From: UBA10364 sp905182675
Lineage (GTDB): Bacteria > Bacteroidota > Bacteroidia > Flavobacteriales > Schleiferiaceae
Length of the DNA: 64,000 nt
Assembly: GCA_963933975.1 (NCBI GenBank)
Contig: CAWVWE010000010.1
Span: forward strand, 11,913-75,912
Direction of reading: 5' to 3'
Shown here: positions 16,927 through 25,502 of the stretch, piece by piece
Layout of the letters: each line of letters starts with the position of its first letter
Position numbering within the stretch: position 1 is the first letter of the stretch
The notes under the pieces: generated by a model
Seen by the model: only the letters and a program-made list of their open reading frames with translations
Told to the model about the DNA's origin: nothing
Databases searched by the model: none
Made by a program: the position numbers and the translations under genes

Positions 16927-18036
16927 ATGAAAAATCCTACTTTTAACCCAATGAAAATTGCAGTTCTAGGATCACGAGGTATACCTAACCGCTATGGAGG
17001 TTTTGAAGAGATGGCTGCTCAAGTTTGCCCCTTATGGGTAAAGGAGGGCCATCAGGTAACCGTATACGCCATTTCCGACCATCCTGACAAGCAAGACACT
17101 GTGGACGGGGTAAGGATCATCCATATTTTCAACCCTGAAAAAACGCTTGGCCTAGCAGGGCAATTCATCTACGATTTTCTAGGTATTCTACATGCTCGAA
17201 AAGAGAACTATGATGTCATTCTACAGCTGGGATATACCACCTCGGGCGTTTGGTCTTTTTTATGGCCAAAGCATAAAACCATCACTAATATGGATGGACT
17301 GGAGCATAAAAGAGCAAAGTACAAGGGTCTTCTCGCTGTATTCCTAAAGTGGTCAGAGCGTCGCGCAGTCAAGGGTTCAAAACTATTGGTTGCTGACAAC
17401 CCGGAAATTGCTAGTTATTTAAAGAAATTCAAAAAGCCAATTCAAACCATAGCCTACGGCACAGAGGTGGTCTCATTTGAGCCCAAGACAGCAACATTAC
17501 TAGAACCGTTTGATCTAATCTCCAAGGAATATCACTTGCATATAGGTCGAGTTCAGCCCGACAACCACGTCCACGAGATTTTATCTGCAGCTGAGGACAG
17601 CGGTGAAACATTGGTAACTATCGGCGATTATTCAACACGTTATGGCCGAACCCTAAAAGGTGCCTTTGATCATTGTAGAAATATTCATTTTCTGGGCAGC
17701 ATCTATGACAAAACCCTACTGAATGCACTAAGACAACACAGCCTGTTTTATATTCATGGTCACAGCGCCGGGGGAACGAACCCTGCATTATTAGAAGCTC
17801 TGGGCTGTGGTTGTTTTGTTCTTGCGCATGGTAATGCATTCAACGGGAGTGTCCTTGGCGGACTCGGTGGATTGTGGTTGCAAAGCGACCAGTTATCTGC
17901 ACAACTGCAGCAGCGACCAAGCAAAGAAACATTAGCCCAGCAGCAAGAACTAGCCAGGGAACGTATGAAAACTCATTTTCAGTGGATGGATATAGCAGCG
18001 CAGTATATCGATGCTTTCCAGGAACTCGAAAAATAA
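16927..18036 (+). CDS. DUF1972/GT4-type glycosyltransferase
   Basis: 369 residues. Starting from the second Met (16951) the sequence begins MKIAVLGSRGIPNRYGGFEE, the signature of the DUF1972 N-terminal domain found in rhamnosyl- and related transferases. The C-terminal GT-B half has LHIGRVQPDNHVHEIL (sugar-nucleotide binding), a GS motif in IHFLGSIYDK, and HGHSAGGTNPALLEALGCG, the usual acidic donor loop. Either 16927 or 16951 can be the start. It would add a sugar to a lipid-linked or surface glycan in the cytoplasm. It diverges from the radC operon and ends at a bidirectional terminator shared with queA. Confidence 0.9.
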   Translation: MKNPTFNPMKIAVLGSRGIPNRYGGFEEMAAQVCPLWVKEGHQVTVYAISDHPDKQDTVDGVRIIHIFNPEKTLGLAGQFIYDFLGILHARKENYDVILQLGYTTSGVWSFLWPKHKTITNMDGLEHKRAKYKGLLAVFLKWSERRAVKGSKLLVADNPEIASYLKKFKKPIQTIAYGTEVVSFEPKTATLLEPFDLISKEYHLHIGRVQPDNHVHEILSAAEDSGETLVTIGDYSTRYGRTLKGAFDHCRNIHFLGSIYDKTLLNALRQHSLFYIHGHSAGGTNPALLEALGCGCFVLAHGNAFNGSVLGGLGGLWLQSDQLSAQLQQRPSKETLAQQQELARERMKTHFQWMDIAAQYIDAFQELEK

Positions 18037-18040
18037 GACA

Positions 18041-18073
18041 AAAAAAAAGCGTCCTTAAAAGGACGCTTTTTTT
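18041..18073. terminator. Bidirectional terminator between glycosyltransferase and queA
   Basis: A perfect stem AAAAAAAGCGTCCTT/AAGGACGCTTTTTTT with a two-base loop, A-run on one side and T-run on the other. It serves both convergent genes and overlaps the queA stop codon. Confidence 0.95.
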
Positions 18074-19127
18074 AGATGATCAACATCGCATCGCCAAAGG
18101 CAAGGAATCTATATTTTTCTTTAATAGCTACATGAATAGAATGCATGGCCAAATCATGACCTAACATAGCACTGTTCATCATGAGTAACGTTGAGCCCGG
18201 TGGGTGGAAATTTGTCACCATTGAATCAGGAATCTGTACTTGATAAGGAGGAAACAGAAATTTATTGGTCCAACCTTCTGTAGCTGTTACACGACCTCCG
18301 GTGGTTAGCGAGCTTTCGAGTGTACGCACTGTCGTGGTTCCGATAGCACATACGCGGCGTTTATCCAGTAAGGCATTGTTTACCACATCTGCACAAGGCT
18401 GCTCCAAGAAGAACTGCTCACTGTCCATTTTATGCTTACTTAAATCTTCCACTTCCACAGGGCGGAAAGTTCCCAATCCTACGTGGTGGGTCAATTCAGG
18501 TAAGTGAATGCCTTTAATTTCCAAACGCTTCATCAGGTGCTTAGAAAAGTGCAGTCCAGCTACTGGTGCTGCAACCGCTCCTTCTACAGAAGCAAAGATT
18601 GTTTGATAACGTTCTGCATCATCCACAGTGGGCTCGCGGTCAATATACTTTGGAAGAGGTGTCTCTCCCATCTCTGTTAATTTTGCGCGAAATTCCTCAT
18701 ACGATCCGTCAAACAAAAAACGGAGGGTACGACCCCTAGAGGTCGTATTATCAATAACCTCTGCAACCAAAGAATCATCTTCACCAAAATATAGTTTATT
18801 CCCTATTCTGATTTTACGAGCAGGGTCTACCAAAACATCCCAAAGTCTGCTTTCGGAATTTAGTTCTCTGAGCAAGAAGACCTCAATGCGAGCACCGGTC
18901 TTCTCCTTATTTCCCCACATGCGAGCTGGAAACACTTTCGTGTTGTTCAGTACCATCACATCACCATCGTCAAAGTAGTTGATGATTTCGTGGAAGTGTT
19001 TATGTTCAATTTCACCGGTGTCCTTGTGAACCACCATTAGGCGGCTATCATCACGGTGAAGCATAGGTTCTTGAGCGATGAGTTCCTTTGGAAGCTCATA
19101 GTCAAAATGTGAAAGTTTCATTTTCAT
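18072..19127 (-). CDS. queA: S-adenosylmethionine:tRNA ribosyltransferase-isomerase
   Basis: 351 residues covering the whole QueA fold: ELIAQEPMLHRDDSRLM at the N-terminus, MVLNNTKVFPARM, GRTLRFLF, the conserved AAPVAGLHFSKHLM, HHVGLGTFRPV and PPGSTLLMM. QueA transfers the ribosyl part of SAM to preQ1 in tRNA, making epoxyqueuosine. Another queuosine gene, queD, lies at 47859. M1 and M3 are both possible starts. Upstream is a well-spaced promoter with an eight-base homopolymer in its spacer. The stop codon lies within the terminator stem. Confidence 0.96.
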   Translation of the reverse strand: MKMKLSHFDYELPKELIAQEPMLHRDDSRLMVVHKDTGEIEHKHFHEIINYFDDGDVMVLNNTKVFPARMWGNKEKTGARIEVFLLRELNSESRLWDVLVDPARKIRIGNKLYFGEDDSLVAEVIDNTTSRGRTLRFLFDGSYEEFRAKLTEMGETPLPKYIDREPTVDDAERYQTIFASVEGAVAAPVAGLHFSKHLMKRLEIKGIHLPELTHHVGLGTFRPVEVEDLSKHKMDSEQFFLEQPCADVVNNALLDKRRVCAIGTTTVRTLESSLTTGGRVTATEGWTNKFLFPPYQVQIPDSMVTNFHPPGSTLLMMNSAMLGHDLAMHSIHVAIKEKYRFLAFGDAMLII

Positions 19128-19167
19128 AGCTTACGGGCTTTGAAAAGTTTATAAAAAAAGAGAATGG

Positions 19168-19199
19168 CGAAGATACGATTTAGCCCCCCCCTTTGTCAA
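19168..19199 (-). promoter_or_regulatory. queA promoter with an eight-cytosine (plus-strand) tract in its spacer
   Basis: On the minus strand TTG (19197-19199) and TATCTTCG (19168-19175, one mismatch to TAnnTTTG) are separated by 21 bases, the expected Bacteroidota spacing. The spacer contains a run of eight G on that strand (C at 19184-19191). Confidence 0.55.
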
Positions 19200-19295
19200 G
19201 TAAAACATAAAGCAATTACATATGAACAATAAAGTTCCTGAATTTGTTACAGAAGTATCTTGAACATGAATCTAACATCTTAGCACTACTGCGAC

Positions 19296-20018
19296 ATGGG
19301 AGTACATCTACACACAGAATTAACGGCCATTAGAAGCAACAGCAATGACCGTTATTATACAGACATTCTGAGCGGATACAACGCACTCTTGTCTCAAAAG
19401 AATGAAGGTGAACGCGTATTAACGAATCTTTTTCAGTCGGAGGGTAATGAGGAAACACTTGATTTCAACGAACTCGACCCGAGCAATATTTACCACATCT
19501 CCGACATCAAGGCGTTGTGCATCAATTATAGATTGAGGTTCTTGGACTCTAAGTTATTCAAGGGGACATTTCCTGTGGAGGCCATAGAGGCTATCAAAAC
19601 ATTCGAAAGTGAACAAAACAGGGAGATCACTGGATTTAAAATGATTGCACCAGCTCCGATGTTTAAACTGACGGAAAAAGATAAAGACCCTCTCTTAATG
19701 GTTCCGATGGGTGGCGAATATTATTACCTCTTGGCCAAATGGGGCAATGACTTACATCCATTAAGAAAGATCATGGTTTACCCGTTCAGAGACTTTGAAA
19801 GCTTATTGAAAACTGTTTTAGTCTTTTGTCTTGCCGTGGCATTACTATTTCCTGAAAGCCTTATTCGCAGTCCTAAAGATACAGGGACCATCGTTCATCT
19901 AAGGGTCATATTATTTTTCTGGATGTTCTTTTCCACCAGTGCGATGACAGCGCTATATGGCTTCAGTAGGATGAAGAATTTCAATACCAACCTTTGGAAA
20001 AGCAAATATCTCGACTAA
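19296..20018 (+). CDS. Conserved membrane-anchored protein of unknown function
   Basis: 240 residues. A soluble N-terminal region of ~165 residues, with the ordered motif GFKMIAPAPMF then DPLLMVPMGGEYYYLLAKWGNDL, is followed by two membrane helices (~168-187 and ~203-222) and a short basic tail. I recall similar unnamed proteins in other Flavobacteriia with the same DPLL-x-PLGN-x-YYYLIHKWGNDL block, so it is probably a conserved lineage-specific protein. The soluble part is most likely cytoplasmic. It stands alone on the plus strand between minus-strand queA and truB. Confidence 0.72.
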   Translation: MGVHLHTELTAIRSNSNDRYYTDILSGYNALLSQKNEGERVLTNLFQSEGNEETLDFNELDPSNIYHISDIKALCINYRLRFLDSKLFKGTFPVEAIEAIKTFESEQNREITGFKMIAPAPMFKLTEKDKDPLLMVPMGGEYYYLLAKWGNDLHPLRKIMVYPFRDFESLLKTVLVFCLAVALLFPESLIRSPKDTGTIVHLRVILFFWMFFSTSAMTALYGFSRMKNFNTNLWKSKYLD

Positions 20019-20021
20019 TAC

Positions 20022-20723
20022 CTAAGACTCGATGGTATTCTCAAAGTGATCGCACCACTGGATTGGGTCTTTAGCACCTTCTACCGAGTAAGAACCAATT
20101 TTAGTCCTACGTAAGCCTGTTAAATGAGCTCCTGAGTTTAACGCTAGTCCTAAATCGTGGGCTAAAGATCGGATGTAGGTTCCTTTTCCACAGGTAACAC
20201 GTATAATGAGCTCTTGCTCCACAAACGATAGTATTTCTATCTCTCTAATAAAGATATCACGAGATGCGACAACCACCTCTTCGCCTGCTCGTGCCTTTTT
20301 ATAAAGCCTTACCCCACCCTGCTTAATGGCAGAGAAAATTGGAGGTAACTGCTCTATTTCGCCTAAAAATTGTGGAAGAACTGCGGCTATTGATTGTTCT
20401 GTAATGTGTGCCGTAGGAAATGTTTGATTGATGTCCGATTCAAGATCATACGATGGCGTTGTTGATCCGAACTTAACCTGGGCAATATATTCCTTTTCTT
20501 GCCCCATGAACGTATGGATTTCTTTGGTCATTTTACCCACACAGATGATCAAAAGACCGGTTGCCAATGGGTCCAAAGTCCCCGCATGACCAACCTTGAT
20601 TTTCTTCTCTTTCAGCTCATTCTTCAGGGTGTATCTGATTTTTGACACCGCCTGAAAGCTGGTCCAATTCAATGGCTTATCAACAAGCAAAACCTGCCCG
20701 GATTTAATTTCTTCCGCCGTCAA
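20022..20723 (-). CDS. truB: tRNA pseudouridine(55) synthase
   Basis: A 233-residue TruB. LLVDKPLNWTSF (12-23) and VGHAGTLDPLATGLL (44-58) with catalytic Asp51 are diagnostic; QLPPIFSAIKQGGVRLYKKAR and CGKGTYIRSLAHDLG are the other family blocks. It isomerises U55 in the T-loop of tRNAs. It lacks an extended C-terminal PUA domain, as in short bacterial forms. It starts four bases after uppP, and belongs to the ftsX-DUF3098-uppP-truB operon. Confidence 0.95.
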   Translation of the reverse strand: MTAEEIKSGQVLLVDKPLNWTSFQAVSKIRYTLKNELKEKKIKVGHAGTLDPLATGLLIICVGKMTKEIHTFMGQEKEYIAQVKFGSTTPSYDLESDINQTFPTAHITEQSIAAVLPQFLGEIEQLPPIFSAIKQGGVRLYKKARAGEEVVVASRDIFIREIEILSFVEQELIIRVTCGKGTYIRSLAHDLGLALNSGAHLTGLRRTKIGSYSVEGAKDPIQWCDHFENTIES

Positions 20724-20727
20724 ATTA

Positions 20728-21528
20728 TCAGATGAATTGAGTGATTACAACAATGATAGCTACTGCGAAACAGTAGTACGAAAAGTAGCGAAGCTTGGCT
20801 CTTTTCACTAAGGCGATCATCCAATTACACGCAACAATACCACTAAAAAAAGCAGCGGACAGACCTAGAAGTAAAGAGAGTGTACTCACCTCAGCGCCAA
20901 GCGCTTCTCCTGAAACAATATCCTTAGCGTCTAACATTGCTTTCCCTAAAATAATGGGCAGAACCATTAAAAAAGAAAATTTTGCGGCTTTCCCTCTATC
21001 AATACCCAAGAGCACTGATGTTGAAATCGTAGAGCCACTTCTAGAAATTCCGGGTAAAATAGCAATAGCCTGCGCCAGTCCAATGACAATCGCATCTACT
21101 GTAGTTACTGGTTTACCCGTGGTTTTTGCTCGATCCGCAAGGAACAACAACAGACCTGTCACCGTGAGTGTAGCCGCAATCAACAACATTTGACCCTCGA
21201 ATAATGTGCTAATCTCCTCCTCAAAGGCAAGACCTATGAAACCGGCGGGAACCATCGACAATAAGATGAATGATGCGAATTTGGTTTCATCGTTCCACTC
21301 GAACTTGAATAATCCTGCAATGATCTGACTAATTTCTTTTCTGAATACTACAATGGTACTTAATGCCGTACCCGCGTGCACAACAACATCAAAAGTGAGG
21401 CTTTCGTTTCCATTGAGTTCTAGACCAAAGAGAGCTTTGACGATCTCTAAGTGTCCAGAGGAACTTACCGGTAAGAATTCAGTTAAGCCCTGAACAAAGC
21501 CTAATAAGAGTGCTTGGATAGGAGACAT
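20728..21528 (-). CDS. uppP: Undecaprenyl-diphosphate phosphatase
   Basis: A 266-residue polytopic inner-membrane enzyme. The two catalytic motifs are EFLPVSSSGH (17-26) and PGISRSGST (~158-166). It dephosphorylates undecaprenyl diphosphate released by cell-wall and glycan polymerisation so that the carrier is reused. About eight hydrophobic helices are visible. The gene lies between a DUF3098 protein and truB, a neighbourhood common in Bacteroidota. Confidence 0.95.
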   Translation of the reverse strand: MSPIQALLLGFVQGLTEFLPVSSSGHLEIVKALFGLELNGNESLTFDVVVHAGTALSTIVVFRKEISQIIAGLFKFEWNDETKFASFILLSMVPAGFIGLAFEEEISTLFEGQMLLIAATLTVTGLLLFLADRAKTTGKPVTTVDAIVIGLAQAIAILPGISRSGSTISTSVLLGIDRGKAAKFSFLMVLPIILGKAMLDAKDIVSGEALGAEVSTLSLLLGLSAAFFSGIVACNWMIALVKRAKLRYFSYYCFAVAIIVVITQFI

Positions 21529-21545
21529 GGTTTGGTATAATAAGG

Positions 21546-21782
21546 TTAAGCTGCTTCTTTAAGAGGCATCATGATCGCGACTATTGGCAAAACAAGGCCA
21601 ATAAAAAGAAACCATGGTGCAACACCGATACGCTGGGCACTAAAAATTTCTGGATTGAACTCATTCTGTGCTTCAGCTCCACCGCCAAGCATTAAAGCGA
21701 AACCAATCACCAGCATCAATAAACCCGCAATAAGCACGACATATTTGCGGCGATCAAAAAGAAAAGTGTTTTTTGTATCCAT
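21546..21782 (-). CDS. DUF3098 small membrane protein
   Basis: 78 residues with two membrane helices (~13-33 and ~52-72) separated by a polar loop ending SAQRIGVAPWFLFIG. The FLFDRRKYVVLIAGLLMLVIGF start is the DUF3098 pattern. Its function is unknown, but it typically lies, as here, between ftsX and uppP, hinting at a link to division or envelope synthesis. Three bases separate it from ftsX. Confidence 0.85.
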   Translation of the reverse strand: MDTKNTFLFDRRKYVVLIAGLLMLVIGFALMLGGGAEAQNEFNPEIFSAQRIGVAPWFLFIGLVLPIVAIMMPLKEAA

Positions 21783-21785
21783 CGT

Positions 21786-22664
21786 TTAGTAGTATAATTC
21801 GTTAGTTCTTAATTTTAAATATCGACGTATGGCAATAGCCGTTGAAACGCCTGGAACTATTAATCCCAAGATCAACAACAATAATGACACCATCAAAAAC
21901 GTCTCACGCGTAATCAATAAGGCAAATGCAGGGAAGTATTGGTTAAACACCCACCCAGAGAATAGTAAAAGTGACAGACTCAGCACAGTACTTAAAATAC
22001 CGAGCATTAGGGAGTTAATCAAATAAGGACGTCGTATAAACCCACTTGTGGCGCCTACTAATTGCATGGTCTTAAGGAGGAAACGCTTGGAGTAAATAGT
22101 CAAACGTATACTACTGTTGATTAAGGCCAGAGCAACCATTAAGAGCAAAAGCGATGCAGCAAAGAGTAAATAGGTGATCTTTTCAATATTATCATTGACC
22201 AAACCAACAAGGTCTCTGTCATATAAAACATCAATAATATAATCTCGGTCGATGAGCTCTTTTTTCAAAGCGTCTAAGTCTCCCGCAGCCACAATTTCTG
22301 CTCGAAGGTTAATGTCAATGGTATTACTGAGTGGGTTATATCCTAAAAAAGCTATGAAATCTTCTCCTAAATCTTCCTCAAGATGCCTCGCGGCCTCCTC
22401 TTTAGTAACCAATTCAGCAGATTTCGCATAGGAAGCCAACTGCTGTGTCTTTAAAAGTGTTCGTAGTTCTGCTTCCGGAATATTTTCATCTAAGACTAGG
22501 GTGAACGTAAAGTTCTCTCGAACTGCAGCACCTAAATCTCTGGCAGACAGTACCAGTACACCAAGCGTTCCCAAGACAAACAGGACCAGGGTCATGGAAA
22601 TGACCACAGATATATAGGAAGACCTCACTCGAGAGGAGGTAAATTTTTGCTCTTTAGAACTCAT
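21786..22664 (-). CDS. ftsX: Cell division protein FtsX (permease-like)
   Basis: 292 residues. One N-terminal helix (~16-38) is followed by an extracytoplasmic domain (~40-165), then three helices, the FtsX topology. The C-terminal permease core ends in GLIVPGVSTAIAIRRYLKL. With FtsE it forms an ABC-type complex that regulates peptidoglycan hydrolases at the division site; the ATPase gene is not in the window. It is the first gene of the ftsX-DUF3098-uppP-truB operon and diverges from leuS with 69 bases between the starts. A one-mismatch -7 box (TATTTTCG, 22672-22679 on the minus strand) lies just before it. Confidence 0.9.
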   Translation of the reverse strand: MSSKEQKFTSSRVRSSYISVVISMTLVLFVLGTLGVLVLSARDLGAAVRENFTFTLVLDENIPEAELRTLLKTQQLASYAKSAELVTKEEAARHLEEDLGEDFIAFLGYNPLSNTIDINLRAEIVAAGDLDALKKELIDRDYIIDVLYDRDLVGLVNDNIEKITYLLFAASLLLLMVALALINSSIRLTIYSKRFLLKTMQLVGATSGFIRRPYLINSLMLGILSTVLSLSLLLFSGWVFNQYFPAFALLITRETFLMVSLLLLILGLIVPGVSTAIAIRRYLKLRTNELYY

Positions 22665-22733
22665 CTAGGCGAAAATAGTAAATCCTGCGCGGCATTCACT
22701 AATTTTACGCGTGTTCAACACTTCTTTAACGAC

Positions 22734-25493
22734 ATGGAGTACAATCATCGCAAAATTGATCAAAAATGGCAAAGTAAATGGGCGCAAGAAGGCACCTATA
22801 ACGCGAGTCATAATAGTGATATGCCTAAGTTCTACGTGCTCGACATGTTTCCCTATCCCTCGGGTGCCGGACTGCATGTTGGACATCCGTTGGGATACAT
22901 CGCCTCAGATATTTACGCCCGATACAAGCGACAGAAAGGTTTCAATGTTCTTCACCCCATGGGTTATGATGCGTTTGGCCTACCCGCTGAACAATACGCT
23001 ATTCAAACAGGACAACATCCTGAGAAAACCACAGAGATTAATACCGCTCGTTACCGTGAGCAGTTGGACAATATTGGGTTTGGTCTAGACTGGTCGCGCG
23101 AATTTAAAACTACCGATCCTAGCTATTACAAATGGACCCAGTGGATATTCATCCAACTATTTGACGCTTGGTACGATCATAATATTGATAAGAGCCAACC
23201 TATATCCAAGCTGATGGCCCATCTTGAAGCAAGAGGTACAGACGGGTTGAATGCTGAATGCACTGAGGAGCTAACGATTTCTGCAGAACAATGGATATCC
23301 ATGGATGAATCTCAGCAAGCAGAAACGCTACTGAATTATCGTTTGGCCTACCGCAGTGAAAGTAATGTTAACTGGTGTCCTGAATTAGGTACGGTACTCG
23401 CTAATGATGAGATTAAAGATGGCCTCAGTGAACGTGGTGGATATCCCGTTTTACAAAAGAAAATGATGCAATGGTCCATGCGTATTACAGCCTTCGCTGA
23501 CCGTTTATTGGAAGGTTTAGACCGTATTGACTGGAGTAATTCTTTAAAAGAGACCCAACGCAATTGGATTGGAAAATCACAAGGAGCCTCACTTGTTTTC
23601 GACATCAAGGATCATAACGCACGAATCGAAGTATTCACAACACGTCCTGACACACTTTTTGGAGTGACCTTTGTGACACTTGCCCCTGAGCATGAATTGG
23701 TGGATGTTCTTACAACAACTGGACAGCAAGAAGCTATTAAGTCCTACAAAGCCATCGCTGCAGCACGCAGTGAACGTGATCGCATGGCGGATACGAAAAC
23801 CATAAGCGGCTGTTTCACGGGAGCATATGTTCTACATCCTATTACCAAAAAACAGCTGCCTATATGGATAGGCGACTATGTTTTAGCGAGCTACGGTACG
23901 GGTGCTGTAATGGCAGTTCCAGCGCATGATAGCCGAGATTATGCTTTTGCTAAATACTTTGATTTACCCATCCAAGAAGTGGTTTCAGGAGGCAATATTA
24001 GCCAAGAAGCCTATGATGCGAAATCAGGTAAAATGATCAATTCTGACTTCTTGAATGGCCTAGAGGCTTCCGTAGCAAAGATCAGCATCATTGCGCATCT
24101 AGAACAAATTGGCTACGGAAAGGGCGCTACACAATATAAATTGCGAGATGCCGTCTTTGGACGCCAGCGCTACTGGGGCGAACCCATTCCTATTTACTAT
24201 GAACATGGTGTGGCGAAAACATTACCATTAGACGCATTGCCGCTTACACTTCCAGAGGTAGACAAATACTTACCTACACATGACGGCCAACCTCCCTTAG
24301 CGCGAGCTAAACAATGGGAATACAAGGGTCATCCGTTAGAAACCACTACCATGCCTGGTTGGGCTGGGTCTAGTTGGTATTTCTTACGATTTATGGATGC
24401 CCATAACGAAAGCGCATTCACTTCTAAATCGACGACTGATTATTGGAACCAAGTAGATTTATACATTGGTGGTGCTGAACATGGTACTGGGCACTTACTT
24501 TACGCACGTTTCTGGACGAAGTTTTTGTTCGATATGGGCTTCATTTCCTTTGACGAGCCTTTTAAAAAGCTTATTAACCAGGGAATGATTCAAGGTATTT
24601 CCGCCTTCGTCCATCGCATCAATGGCACCAACACCTATGTAAGTGCTGGGCTCATAGATCAGCATGACACACAAGCCATTCATGTCGATGTAAGTTTCTT
24701 GCAAGGCAATGAGTTAGATACGAGTGCCTTTAAGAATTGGCGCAAAGAATACGAGGATGCAACATTTATTCTTGAGGGGGGAAAGTACCTGTGTAGTCGA
24801 GAGGTTGAAAAGATGTCAAAATCAAAATTCAATGTCACCAATCCAGATGATATTGTAGATAAATACGGAGCCGATGTGCTACGGATGTACGAAATGTTCT
24901 TAGGACCACTCGAACAAAGTAAACCTTGGAACACCCAAGGTCTTTCGGGAGTCTCGGGATTTCAGCGCAAATTCTGGAAATTATTCCACCCAAATGGATC
25001 CTTTAAAATCAGCGAAGGGCCTGCAGATAAAAAAGCCCTAAAGGCCGTACATAGCTGTATCAAGAAGGTGAATGAAGACATGAATAATTTCAGTTTCAAC
25101 ACCTCGATTTCCGCCTTCATGATTGCGACAAATGAACTCTCTGAGCTTAAAACTAACGAGCGTGAAGCACTTCAGCCTCTGGTTCAACTACTTGCTCCTT
25201 TTGCTCCGCATCTGGCAGAGGAATTATGGGAGAAGCTTTCTGGAAAAGGCTCTGTAACCGTCTGTTCTTACCCGGTGCATAAGGAAGAATTCCTCATAGA
25301 GAATAGTAAGAATTATCCTGTATCGTTCAATGGTAAAGTGCGATACCAATTGGAACTATCCTTAAGTCTGACCTCGGAAGAGATTGAAAACATCGTTTTA
25401 GCAGATGTACGCACTTCTGAGCAATTAGGTGATAAGCAAGTAAGGAAAATAATCATCGTACCAGGACGAATCATTAATATAGTGATCGGTTAG
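22734..25493 (+). CDS. leuS: Leucyl-tRNA synthetase
   Basis: About 919 residues from Met at 22734 (MEYNHRKIDQKWQSKWA). The longer open frame from 22647 adds 29 residues unlike the family and runs into the ftsX promoter region. A class I synthetase: FPYPSGAGLHVGHPLGY carries the HIGH-type motif, the CP1 editing domain has TTRPDTLFGVTF and GTGAVMAVPAHDSRD, and EKMSKSKFN is KMSKS. The zinc-type region and the Bacteroidota-typical insert between GGAEHGTGHLLYARFW and KMSKS make it longer than the E. coli enzyme (860). Charges tRNA-Leu in the cytoplasm. Confidence 0.96.
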   Translation: MEYNHRKIDQKWQSKWAQEGTYNASHNSDMPKFYVLDMFPYPSGAGLHVGHPLGYIASDIYARYKRQKGFNVLHPMGYDAFGLPAEQYAIQTGQHPEKTTEINTARYREQLDNIGFGLDWSREFKTTDPSYYKWTQWIFIQLFDAWYDHNIDKSQPISKLMAHLEARGTDGLNAECTEELTISAEQWISMDESQQAETLLNYRLAYRSESNVNWCPELGTVLANDEIKDGLSERGGYPVLQKKMMQWSMRITAFADRLLEGLDRIDWSNSLKETQRNWIGKSQGASLVFDIKDHNARIEVFTTRPDTLFGVTFVTLAPEHELVDVLTTTGQQEAIKSYKAIAAARSERDRMADTKTISGCFTGAYVLHPITKKQLPIWIGDYVLASYGTGAVMAVPAHDSRDYAFAKYFDLPIQEVVSGGNISQEAYDAKSGKMINSDFLNGLEASVAKISIIAHLEQIGYGKGATQYKLRDAVFGRQRYWGEPIPIYYEHGVAKTLPLDALPLTLPEVDKYLPTHDGQPPLARAKQWEYKGHPLETTTMPGWAGSSWYFLRFMDAHNESAFTSKSTTDYWNQVDLYIGGAEHGTGHLLYARFWTKFLFDMGFISFDEPFKKLINQGMIQGISAFVHRINGTNTYVSAGLIDQHDTQAIHVDVSFLQGNELDTSAFKNWRKEYEDATFILEGGKYLCSREVEKMSKSKFNVTNPDDIVDKYGADVLRMYEMFLGPLEQSKPWNTQGLSGVSGFQRKFWKLFHPNGSFKISEGPADKKALKAVHSCIKKVNEDMNNFSFNTSISAFMIATNELSELKTNEREALQPLVQLLAPFAPHLAEELWEKLSGKGSVTVCSYPVHKEEFLIENSKNYPVSFNGKVRYQLELSLSLTSEEIENIVLADVRTSEQLGDKQVRKIIIVPGRIINIVIG

Positions 25494-25502
25494 ACACAAG
25501 AA

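Noticed and set aside
22647..22733. A longer N-terminus for leuS
   Set aside because: The extra 29 residues do not resemble leucyl-tRNA synthetase and overlap the start and promoter of ftsX. Met at 22734 begins the conserved sequence.
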